Source: Lantana camara
Taxonomy: Eukaryota; Streptophyta; Magnoliopsida; Lamiales; Verbenaceae
DNA: 64,000 nt
Direction of reading: 5' to 3'
Assembly: GCA_037501455.1 (NCBI GenBank)
Contig: CM074859.1
Coordinates: forward strand, 21,581,001-21,645,000
The translations under genes were made by a program, and so were the position numbers. Position 1 is the stretch's first letter. Each line of letters starts with the position of its first letter. Shown here piece after piece: positions 46,321 through 56,269 of the stretch. The notes under the pieces are model-generated. The model saw nothing but the letters and a program-made list of their open reading frames with translations. It did not search any database and was not told the origin of the DNA.

Positions 46321-46718
46321 GACGTTGCTGTCGGATGAACATGCTTGCACTGGTCCCATTTTTGGACTCGCGAACGATCCCGTTTTCGAGCGCAAGGCGT
46401 CGTGACAGACGGCCAAGGTCTACTGGGATTTTCATTGTATTTCTCTTCCATTTTATTAAGTTGGTTGTGAGCGTTACTAGTCTATCCTTATGAGGGCGTC
46501 CCCTCATGTGGAGTAGAGAGCTGGCAAGCGTAACCCATGTACAATATAAGTGACCCATTACGCTCGTGAAGACGAGGGGTATGGGTCTTATACGATCAAA
46601 CAAAATAAAAAAGTGTAAATCCAAAGATACTAAGAGGAAGGTATCATATTTTAGTTGTAATTTGGAGCACATAGAGCTCATTAACGAGGTGGTTACATCA
46701 TCACCTGGTAAGGAGTTT

Positions 46719-47700
46719 TTAAACATAAAACCGCCGGAGATTACATGCGTTCCAAGGGTGAGGCAAGCGCTTGTCTTGAAGTGTCTCCAGGGTGTAGGTG
46801 TTGTTTGCTCTGATCTGTATTACCTTGAATGGACCTTCCCAGTTGGGGTCCAACTTCCCCACATGTTTGGATACTTCGACTTTCTTCAGGACCAAATCTC
46901 CCAATTGGAAGGTTCTTTCCCTCACACGCTTGTTGTACTGTTGAGCCACAGTTGCCTTATATTTGTGTATCTTGGCCCAAGCTTGGTTTCTTTTTTCTTC
47001 CAATAAGTCCAATTCCAGGCTTCTGTTACTCTCGTTAAGTTGAGGCTCGAAATAAGCTACACGAGCGGATTCATTTGCAATCTCGGCTGGTATCATTGCT
47101 TCTGACCCATACACAAGCGCGAAAGGTGTCTTGCCAGTGGCCGCTCGTGGAGTAGTATGATAAGCTCAAAGTGCCCCTTGCAACTCTTCTGCCCATTCAC
47201 TCTTCTTACTCTTCAGCATCGTTTTCAAGTGCTGTAAAATAACTCTGTTGGTAACTTCTGCTTGTCCATTGGCTTGGGGATGGCCTACGGAGGTAAAGCG
47301 TTGTTCAATCCCCAATTCCGAACACCACTCTCGTGTGTCAGCGGCTATGAACTGGGATCCATTATCAGAAATAAGCGACCTCGGAATGCCGTATCTACAT
47401 ATGATGTTTTTCCAAATGAAGTCCCTCACAACCCGGAAGGTGATCTTTGCTACGGCCTCGGCCTCGGCCCACTTGGTGAAATAATCGACAGCCAAAATGA
47501 CAAACTTCTTTTGTCCAACAGCGATGGGCAAGGGGCCCACAATGTCTATTCCCCACTGGTCAAAGGGCCAGGAAACATCTATTGGGATCATTTGAGCGGC
47601 CGGCAGTTGAGGGAGATTGGAATGGAATTGACACTTTGGGCATTTTCTGGAAAATTTGAGGGCGTCATGCAGAACCGTGGGCCAATAAAACCCACTCCTT
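46719..47700 (-). pseudogene. Gypsy 2 integrase
   Basis: The core reads IDVSWPFDQWGIDIVGPLP (first Asp), RSLISDNGSQFIAADT (second Asp, intact here) and GHPQANGQAEVTNR (Glu). A TGA at about 47164 replaces a Trp that copy 1 keeps (ALWAYRTTP). The C-terminal part continues at 47114-46719 with SEAMIPAEIANESARVAYFE and ends WNACNLRRFYV like copy 1. Confidence 0.92.
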
Positions 47701-49567
47701 AGAATCTTCTTAGCCAGAATACGCCCTCCTGAGTGATTCCCGTAGCTCCCACTGTGAAGAGTTCAAGCGTTTCTCTCGCCTGCGAGGGCCTTAAACACCT
47801 CAATGGAGGCCCTTGAAATAACTTCTTGAACAGTCTTCCCCCAGAGTCTAAAGAGAATCGAGGGGCCTTGCTCCTTATTTTCCAAGTCTCTACCTTATCA
47901 GTGGGACAAATACCATCTCTAAGGAACCTGATGATGTCATCCAGCCAACATGGTTCAAGCGGATCAATCATAGCGACCGCCTCTTTGGCAATTTTCTCCT
48001 TAATCAGAGGCTCTTCCGTTCTAAGGAACGTCACCGAGCGCTCAGAAGTGCCTTCCAACGCCGAAGCGAATTTTGAAAGAGCATCAGCGCACTCATTCTC
48101 GGCTCGCGGGACTTGAAGCAGATGAAATTCTTTGAACTTCCCAATGATTTCCCGGGCCTTGCTCAAGTACTGCACCATGGTGGTTTCTCTAGCCTCATAA
48201 GTTCCTTCAATTTGGCTAGCAATTAATTGTGAATCCACATACGCAGTAATTCTAGAAGCTCTATTCTGAGAAGTAATTTCTAATCCTTGTACAAGGGCTT
48301 CATATTCTGCATCATTATTTGTGACTTGAAAATCCAACCTGATTGCAAAGTCCAACTCAATCCCATTAGGGTCTCTGAGGGCTACCCCTGCTTCTCCCCC
48401 TTGAGAGGTTGAGGAACCATCCGTGTGCAGGACCCATAATCCTTTGTTCTCAGGAACAGCGGGCTCTAAACCAAAGCGCTCAACCAATAAATCAGCTACA
48501 ACCTGAGCTTGCATGGCAGTCCTGGGCTCGAAGCACAAATCAAACTGGCTCAATTCAATGGCCCATTTTATCAGTCTCCCTGACACGTCCGGTTTGGACA
48601 AAACTTGTTTCAAGGGTTGATCAGTGATTACCGTTATTGAGTGCGCCTGAAAGTAAGGCCTCAAACGTCTTGATGCATTGATGAGGGCAAACGCAAATTT
48701 CTCGATTTCCAAATATTTTTTCTTAGCTCCTTGCAATGTCTTGCTTAAGTAATAAACGGGCAAGTGTTTCCGCTCTCGTATAGCTATCAACACAGCGCTC
48801 GTAGCCTCGGCCGAAACAGAATGGTATATAAATAGCCTTTCGCCTTCGATGGGTTTAGTCAGTAGCGGAGCGCTCGATAGATAAGCCTTCATATCCTGTA
48901 GAGCCTTTTCACATTCCTCCGTCCAAGCGAAGTTCCGGGCATTTCTCAAAATCTTGAAGAAAGGAAGATTCCTGTCCGCCCAGCGCGAAATGAATTTGTT
49001 CAAGGAGATGATCTTTCCTACCAATACTTGCACTTCTCGGAGATTTCGAGGGGAGGGGATCTCCAAGATAGCCTTGATCTTCTCAGGATTGGCTTCAATT
49101 CCCCTCTGACTGACCATGTATCCTAAGAACTTTCCCCCTTGTACTCCAAAGGTGCATTTTGAAGGGTTCAATTTCATCCCATATTGACGCAGGATTGAAA
49201 AAGTACGCTGGAGATCTTCCAGATGTGAGTCCTGACGCTCGCTTTTAACAATCATATCGTCTACGTAAACTTCCATGGACCCTTCAATTTCACTTTCAAA
49301 CATCTTGTTGACGAGCCGCTGATACGTGGCTCCGGCGTTCTTCAGCCCAAAAGGCATAACTAGGAAGCAATACACCCCCAAATGGACAACAAATGAAGTT
49401 TTGGGGCGGTCTTCCGGAGCCATAAAGATCTGATAGTATCCTTGAAAGGCATCCATCATGCTCATAAGTTCACATCCAGCGGTCGAATCCACTAGTTGGT
49501 CTATCCGGGGCAGTGGGTAAGGATCCTTGGGGCAAACCTTGTTAAAATTAGTGAAATCATTATACAT
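47699..49567 (-). pseudogene. Gypsy 2 RT, dual RNase H and integrase zinc region
   Basis: 622 codons stay open. RT: PLPRIDQLVDSTAGCELMSM, AFQGYYQI, FGLKNAGATYQRLVNKMF and YVDDMIVKSERQ. The first RNase H is degenerate (LFIYHSVSAEATSAVL, lacking the first Asp). The second, acquired RNase H has LHTDGSSTSQGG, NNDAEYEALVQGL, AYVDSQLIASQI and CADALSKFAS. The frame is preceded by a TAG at 49568-49570 where copy 1 has a Trp (NKWRM), so gag-pol is closed off from the RT by one substitution. Confidence 0.93.
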
Positions 49568-49570
49568 TCG

Positions 49571-50860
49571 CTACTTGTTCGCATTCTTGGGCACCAAAAC
49601 CACATTACACAACCATTCTGGGTATAAGATGGGCTCGATATATTGAGCCTCCAAGAGTTTATTAACCTCTTCTTCGATGACCTTCTTTCGAAAACCGTGT
49701 ACGTCTCGTTTCCTCTGTTCGATGGGCTTGAACGAAGGGTCCACATTAAGCCTGTGGACAATGACGCTTGGGTCAATCCCTGTGAGGTCAGAGGCTTTCC
49801 ACGCAAATACATCAATGTTCTCTCTGAGGAAGTCAATCATCATAATCTGATAAGGCCCCGAGAGGTTGGACCCTATCTGAGTAGTTTTATCCTTGTTTCC
49901 AGGTTCCAACTTAATAGAAAGGAACTTCTCCGAGGGTTCAATCCTTATTTCAAGGCGGGGAAGTTCGAGCGCCCTCTTCTTTCCGATCAAGCGCTCACCA
50001 GGAGCGGGCTCATCCTTCTCCCGCTCGTCTCCCCCTGAGGATGATTCTTCGACCGTCCCTGGCGGGGTACTTTCAAGGGGATTCTTGGTGCTAGCATCCT
50101 TCCTCTTCTTGTTCTTCTTCTTGTATAACTTGGCCCTCTTGCGTATTGGGCCATCCTCGTCCAGGTTGGGAAAGTCAACAGAATTTTTGGTAGATCTGAT
50201 TTGGAAGGTTTTCTCCGCCTTAGGCTTTCTGAGGGACAACATGTAACATTCCCAAGCCTCTCGCACATTGCACAGTACTTCTCCAACGCCCTCGAGGGTG
50301 GGGAACTTAATCTTCTGGTGATAGGTGGAGATGATAGCTTTGAAATCAACGAGGGCTGGGCGCCCAATTATGATGTTATAGGGAATATCAATCTCTACCA
50401 CGGCATATGTGACTGTGAGCGTCTTACGCTGGTGGGCTCGGCCAAATGAGGTGGCTAAGCATATTTGCCCTCGTGGGACAACTTCTGATCCCCCAAAACC
50501 AATGGGAGCCGTTTTGAGAGGCTCTAGTGGGAGGTCAGCATTCATCTTCAAAAATGTGGAGTAAGGCAAAACATTAACAGAGCTTCCACTATCCACCAAC
50601 ACCCTTTTTACAACGTGATTGTGGACATCAACACTAACCACCATGGGGCAGTCAGAAGTTTCACCTTCCCCATGGGGTGTTACAATGTGCCCTAAATCCC
50701 TATCATCAAAGCCTATTACATCATTTTCTCGGGAGCGCTGATCCTTGGCCTTCTGTATGGCATAAACGGACTTGGGCAAGGATGGACGCTGGTCGTAACT
50801 CCGGACATACCTCCGCCGAGCGGCATTGGAATCTCCCCCTGAAGAGCCTCCCGCTATCAT
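49571..50860 (-). pseudogene. Gypsy 2 protease and linker to RT
   Basis: 429 open codons with the intact retropepsin motif VLVDSGSSVNVLPYSTF, FGGSEVVPRGQI and YNIIIGRPALVDF. A Lys-rich linker follows, then IMMIDFLRENIDVFAWK and VVLVPKNANK, ending at the TAG noted above. It is colinear with 22018-23300 of copy 1, but without the frameshift. Confidence 0.92.
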
Positions 50861-52904
50861 GTTGATAACCGTAAAAGGCGTATTTTCCTGCTCAGGGCCT
50901 TTCCTTTGTTGCCCCGATGGCTGCTGGTCTCAGGGGGGCCTCTTCTTCGTGGACTTCTTGACCAGGACGGGCTCCTTCTTCTTTCCCTGGAACGATCTCG
51001 ACAACGCTCATCAAAGCGCTCCAGAATTTTCACAAATTCCTTCAAATGTCCCCCCGTAATGAGCCTTTAAATCTCAGCTTCCAGCTGGCGACATTCATCC
51101 GTGTCGTGCCCCTTCTGCTTATGGAAGGCACAATACTTGTTCGAACGTTTCAGCGACTCAGTCTCTCTCATCTTGATGGGTCTCTTAAAGAGTTTCTTGT
51201 CAGAGAGGTTATAAACCTCTGAGTTCGGTGGGGTGAGTGGGATACGCTCGAAACGTCGAGGGGGCAATGACGACCTTTTACGTTCCTGATGACGCTCCTT
51301 CATAACAGTGATTTCGCGTCCTCATTCCGGGTGGCGCTCGTTTCTTACTGGGCTGTGATGTCTGGGCCCATTCGTCCCGTACATGTCTTCGAGCGCGAAA
51401 AACGGCTCGGCAACCTCCCTTAAGGCCATGAGTGTCCCTTCCTTCTCTCCACGATAGCATCAGCAAATTTTTTGCTCACATATTGCTTGTGATCCACAGC
51501 CTGAAAGAGCACCGAGATCAAGAAGTCCATGGACGGCCTCTCCACTTGCAGAATCTCTTTGTTGAAGCGGGCGAAGAACGAGCGAAGAGACTCATTCTTG
51601 CCCTGCACCACGTTGTAAAGGGCAGTGGGCGCAGTGACTGGGGCCTTCAGATAATTGAAGTGGTTGAGGAAAGCGTCGGCCAACTCTTTGTAGGAGTGTA
51701 TCGATCGTGGGGGCAGTCTCTTGTACCACTCCTGTGCCATTCCTACCAAGGAAGTGACAAAAACCGTGGCCCAATAGTTGCTGGAATGCTCGTAGAGGTG
51801 CATCAGATGTAAAAAATGATCCAAATGTTCAGCCGGATCGGTTGTACCGTCGTACCGATTGATGGAAGTGGGGATTTTGGCCATTCCTGCTTGGGCCATC
51901 AAAACTTCTTCCACGAGGGGGGAGCCCCTCGCTAATGGATGGTAATCGTAGGTGCAGAAGTTCTCCTCCTATTCCTTTCGGTGAGGGACCTGCGGCTGTC
52001 GGTCCTTGTGACGAGCGTCTCTGTCATCGGCTCGTTCATCCCTACTGTGGGAGATCTGAGACCGTGCTCGAGAGAGCTGTCCGACCATGTCCTTCAAACC
52101 CTGCAGCTGGTCTTGCACAGCCGTGAGGATGTTAGGATTCACATCCCCTTCCCGGTCTCCTTGTCTGGCGGCACGGAAAACCCTCCTGGAAACGTGGGAG
52201 TCCCCTTCATTCTCGTTGACCCTCTTAGTGGGTTCCCTGTTTCTGTCTACAGGGGGAAGCTCATTTTCGCCCTGGCGGGGCGTCTCATTAACTGGTGGTG
52301 GTGGTAGCGGCACCCTCAGGACGGCCTGAGTTTCCCTAATAGGGAAAGTTTGCAATCCGCCCACAGGGGGCGGCGATTTGAGTGGCCTGCTCAGAGGGAA
52401 AGTACATGGAATGGAATCTTTCCCATGCCCACTGGGCCGACTGAACCTCACACTGGGCATAAAGAGCCCTCAATTGATGAGTAGTTAGTGGAGGTAACTC
52501 TACTCCTTCAACCTCCCTGGGGATCACCACCGGGAGCTGGATTTGGCCGGCGAGGTACGGTTGAACCGGCGGCACCATAACAGTGGGAGTAAGTGTGTAT
52601 CTCGGCGGCGGCATCATGTAACTCTGACCTTCTGGGTTTGCATGGGCATGTACCCATTGAGTTTGGGGAGGCTGTGGAAGAGCAGAGAGAGGAATTCCTC
52701 CGGCGGCGACGGAGCTGGTGGTGCCGACGGTGCTGGTGGGGGAACTGAAGATTCTGCCTGTGGTGTCACTCCTGTGGGGGGTACCCCACCCTCAACGACG
52801 GTAGGAGGTGGGCCTCCGCCCACAGGGACGGAGGGAAAAATGGTATTGACGTCATGGGAGGTGTTATCTCTTCCTCCCGCGGCGCCGGATCTCGTAGCGA
52901 CCAT
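50857..52904 (-). pseudogene. Gypsy 2 gag polyprotein
   Basis: Starts MVATRSGAAGG at 52904, equivalent to MVTATRLG of copy 1. A Pro-rich region, then after shifts the capsid domain (51914-51420) with RYDGTTDPAEHLDHFLHLMH, VGMAQEWYKRLP and ESLRSFFARFNKEIL. Further on (51303-51067) the knuckle variant YCAFHKQKGHDTDEC and an Arg/Ser-rich tail. Four or more frame breaks. Confidence 0.88.
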
Positions 52905-52972
52905 AGCTGTAATGATTTTGGGTGTTTGCTTTTCAACTAGCAGAAGAGAAGAAAGAGGCTGAGAGCTGGTTT

Positions 52973-52992
52973 CCCACAGACGGCGCCAAAAA
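52973..52992 (-). promoter_or_regulatory. Gypsy 2 primer-binding site region
   Basis: The minus strand reads tttttggcgccgtctgtggg directly after the 5' LTR, as in copy 1. Confidence 0.85.
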
Positions 52993-53835
52993 TGATGGGT
53001 TCCGAATGGGGGGATTAGAATCCGATCACTTTAGAATTTGTTTGAGTGGGAAAACCGCCGGAATTTCGCCGGAGAAGATGAGGTTCTACCTGCTAGGACA
53101 AACACACTGAAAAGTCAGAAGGCCAAGCTGGGGGGACCGGGGGTGATACCCAGTTTGGCTCTCCGACGCTCAAGTCAAATGATGATCTGAAAGAGGAAAT
53201 GTAAGCTAAGTAGGAATTGCAGTTTTGAAGATCGCTTACAGTGAAGGAGATAACTCTGTTTATTTATAGTTGAGGGTTGGTCAAGGACCCTTTGGTCATT
53301 TGCCCCATGTGGTCCTGGCCGAATGTTGCCCTAACACGTGGCGCTGTGAGAGAGAAACCTAAGAGGAATCTTCTGCAAAAGCTGTTGAGAGTTAGTGTTG
53401 GCAACAGGGGCAGGTGCACGGGCATGTACGGTGTGTCAGAGAGCCGTTTGGGAGGTTGGTAACGAGGGCTTAAAAGCACGCTCGTGACAACCAGAAGCCT
53501 TGGAGGCCAAGATATCCGCTAGGGGATGAGGGCTAGAGCTTGTTGTAAGAGGTTGAAGCGGAAGCCTCTCCGAGGGAATGTAGCGCTCGAAGAAGGCTCA
53601 CTTAGATTGATTGAGGTACTAGTCATGCAGTACCAACGACGCTTGTGGAAGAGCGGTAAGAGCAATAGTGTTGATGCACGTGTATCCATAGCAGAGTTGA
53701 CGCGTGTCCTTGCGGGATACCAGCGCTCGAAGGTTTGAGCGCTCGTATATGTCTGATGCAATCTTAGAGAAGCAAGTGCCATCATCCTAAGGTGCCACGT
53801 GCCAAGATGAGGACAAGCTTGTTTTGACCCCATCA
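52993..53835 (-). repeat. Gypsy 2 5' LTR
   Basis: 843 bp, partner of 41258-42100. Confidence 0.95.
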
Positions 53836-54660
53836 GTATATATAGATGATATCTTAATCTCTTTAGATACAGAAGAAGATCATAGAAAATATATTTTACT
53901 ATTTGCAAAATTTTGTAAAGAAAATGGAATTGCCCTCTCAGAAATAAAAGTCATAATAGAGAAAAAAGAAATAGAATACTTAGGGTTAAAATTGAATGTT
54001 GCAGGAATAAAATTGCAACCTCATATTTCCCGAAAAATCTTAGAATTTCTAGATAAACTAGACAACAGAAATCAAATAGAAAGTTTTCTCGGATGCTAAA
54101 ATTATGCTGAAGGATTTATTCCAGAATTAGCAAAGAAAAAGCATAAAATACAAAAATTGCTTAGAAAAAATAATACAAAAGGATGAAATTCTAAACATAC
54201 AAATATAGTTATTAGTCTTAAAGAGGAATGTAAGACATTACCAGAATTAAGACTACCAGAAGATAAAGACAATCCTATTGTCCAAACTGATGCTTCAGAT
54301 TTATATTGGTCTGCAATTCTAAAAACAGATCTAAATGAAATTTGTAGATATACCGGTGGAACTTTCAATCAAGCAGAAGTAAATTATAAAACACATGAAA
54401 AAGAACTACTTGGTAAAATAAGAGGAATTGAAGAGTTTTCTCTTTTTCTTCTACAAAAACCTTTTGAAGTTCATACAAATAATACTCAAATTCAGAGTTT
54501 AATTCAAAATAAACTTCCAAATAAACCTCAATATAGGAGACTTCATCGTTGGCAAGTTTTCTTGTCTCATTATAATTTTAAAATAAAACATATTAGAGGA
54601 ATGAATAATTTCTTAACAGATTTCCTTTCTCGAAATGTTGAATTTGGTTTTGATTAAAGG
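53836..54660 (+). pseudogene. Viral pol: RT C-terminal part and RNase H
   Basis: Resumes the viral RT at its catalytic VYIDDILIS (53836-53862) and continues with EKKEIEYLGLKLNVAGIKL and FLDKLDNRNQIESFLG. Stops lie at about 54097 and 54186. The RNase H has IVQTDASDLYWSAIL (first Asp), THEKELLGKIRGIEEF (Glu) and FEVHTNNTQIQSL, where the usual TDNT has Asn in place of Asp. HYNFKIKHIRGMNNFLTDFL ends the domain, with the family tail VEFGFD and a stop at about 54656. In the intact virus this would copy pregenomic RNA into DNA. Confidence 0.9.
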
Positions 54661-54661
54661 C

Positions 54662-54869
54662 GAGTATATGCGTATACATATACCTAGTCCATCTCAAACG
54701 GTAGATGGTAAAGACATTATCAAATCCGTTAATGGGTGATGATTTCCCAAAAATCATATTGAGAAGAGTATATGCTTATACATATACCTAGTCCATCTCA
54801 AACGGTAGATGGTAAAGACGATAACAAATCCGTTGAAGGGTTGTGATTTCCCAAAAATCACTTCAAAGC
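54662..54869 (+). repeat. 104-bp direct repeat with two hairpins per unit
   Basis: Two head-to-tail units (54662-54765, 54766-54869) share gtatatgcgtata-like, tacctagtccatctcaaacg, gtagatggtaaagac and gatttcccaaaaatca. Within each unit ccatct...agatgg and tgattt...aaatca can pair. The block fills the gap between RNase H and the transactivator-like gene. Confidence 0.88.
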
Positions 54870-54902
54870 TAATAAAGTTTTAATTTATCTTCGTTTTGCA
54901 GG

Positions 54903-55802
54903 ATGAAGGACATATAAGGACTTGATGAAATAAAGACTGAAGTTGATACATTGAGAGTAATTTCTCTCGATATAAGTGAAGCACTAAACATCTTTGAAGA
55001 CTCCATACAAGATAGTCTCAAGGTTTTATCCGATCTTGTCATAGAAAATGCAAAAAGAATGGATAATTTATACAAAAGAATTGAGAAATTCGAGAACGAT
55101 AAAGAAAAGGCAGAGTGTTCAGGCAGTAAAAAGCCAGAGATGTCTGTGAAAATAGAGGAAGATAATAAGAAAAAAGAGATAAAAGTCGAGGAAGAGAAAA
55201 AGACATTCTCTACAAGAACAATAAAAATAGAACCACTGTAAAGTTCTGGTTCTTTTAAAACTGTGCAAATAAAAGGTGAATACATTCCAAAACACTCCTA
55301 TGATAAAGAATATAAAAGAATGTTTGATCTGGCATACAACTATCCAGATTGTGAAGAACTCTTTTATTCAAGTGGAAACACAATATACCCAAGGTTGACT
55401 ACAATCAATGGGGCTGATCCTAACCAAGTTCTAAAACTTGCTGAATTTGGTTTTCTCGATTTGATATACCTTAGCAAAGATCAAAAAGAAATAAGTGGAT
55501 TTGAGGATACATTCAAGTCCAAAGTTTCTCAATTTGCTAAAGTAAGACAATGTGTCTTGAAATTCTACACCATATCTCCAAAATTGGATGGAAATAGATG
55601 GTATGAGACACTTCATATTGTCTCAATAAATCCATTATACAGCAACATCAGCTTAGAAGTTGGAAGGAAAAGCTTCAAGGCTGCAATATACTCCCCAGAA
55701 TGGGTTGTTACGAAAAGAGCTCTTGGGATAAAAGCTATACAAAGTATCTCAGAGAATCTTCTGAATAAAGGTTTTCAAACCATCTTTGCTGCTGGTAACT
55801 AG
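54903..55802 (+). pseudogene. Viral transactivator/viroplasmin-like gene
   Basis: One frame with stops near 54915 and 55239. The N-terminal third is a coiled coil and Lys/Glu-rich (DLVIENAKRMDNLYKRIEKF). The C-terminal 180 residues form a compact domain with KRMFDLAYNYPDCEELFYSS, ADPNQVLKLAEFGFLDLIYL, VLKFYTISPKLDGNRWYETL and NPLYSNISLEVGRKSF. Position after RNase H and directly before the promoter is where some genera carry the inclusion-body/translation transactivator. The assignment rests on position and general character more than on a decisive motif. Confidence 0.65.
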
Positions 55803-55983
55803 TTACTATTTACTAAAGGCTCTCCAAATGATCCAAGATCTGGATTACTAGAGGAATACTACATGTGTCTTGTTACCCATAGAACTATTTGCTCCACTGC
55901 TACAAGACAAGAGGCGTGCAAATTGATTAGGTGCCATACAGATATCAGAATGTGACAGCATAAAGAGAAAAGTCCAATAGAGA

Positions 55984-56001
55984 GACGTAAGCAATGACGT
56001 C
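55984..56001 (+). promoter_or_regulatory. as-1-like element of the viral promoter
   Basis: gacgtaagcaatgacgtc matches the layout of the cauliflower mosaic virus 35S as-1 element: two GACG cores with the same spacing and the taag between them. Such sites bind TGA-type bZIP factors. Confidence 0.8.
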
Positions 56002-56127
56002 TGCAACCACTATAAAACTGTCTGTAGGATCTCAGCCGTTGAATAAAAAGATAAATTTGAGGGATACCAATAAAAGTTAGGATTTCCTTATCTTAAGGAA
56101 TCTTATCTCTCTAAGCGTTTTGAGTTG

Positions 56128-56136
56128 TATAAATAG
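56128..56136 (+). promoter_or_regulatory. TATA box of the viral 35S-like promoter
   Basis: TATAAATAG, about 130 bp after the as-1-like element. A start site near 56160 is inferred. Confidence 0.8.
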
Positions 56137-56243
56137 ATGTGGTTTGTGATATAGAAGATCATCGAAAAATCAATAGTCAAGAGTGAGAAAGAGTCTTTGA
56201 AAGAGTTGTAATATGAGTGTTTCTTTTGTACTGAGTATGGAAA

Positions 56244-56268
56244 AATAAACCCATAAAGGGGAAATAAA
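56244..56268 (+). terminator. Viral polyadenylation signals
   Basis: AATAAA at 56244-56249 and again at 56263-56268, about 85-105 bases after the inferred start. Caulimovirids place the poly(A) signal just downstream of the start, giving terminally redundant RNA. Confidence 0.65.
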
Positions 56269-56269
56269 A

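Larger units (their letters stand above)
41258..53835 (-). mobile_element. Ty3/Gypsy Tat-type element, copy 2
   Basis: Two LTRs of exactly 843 bp (41258-42100 and 52993-53835) with about 21 differences by eye, and the perfect target duplication GTATA (41253-41257, 53836-53840). The PBS region lies next to the 52993 LTR and the purine tract next to the other, so it runs on the minus strand. Gag, protease, RT, dual RNase H, integrase and the antisense gene match copy 1 throughout. Total length 12,578 bp. LTR divergence of about 2.5% is slightly below that of copy 1 (about 3%), so this insertion is probably the younger. Confidence 0.96.
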
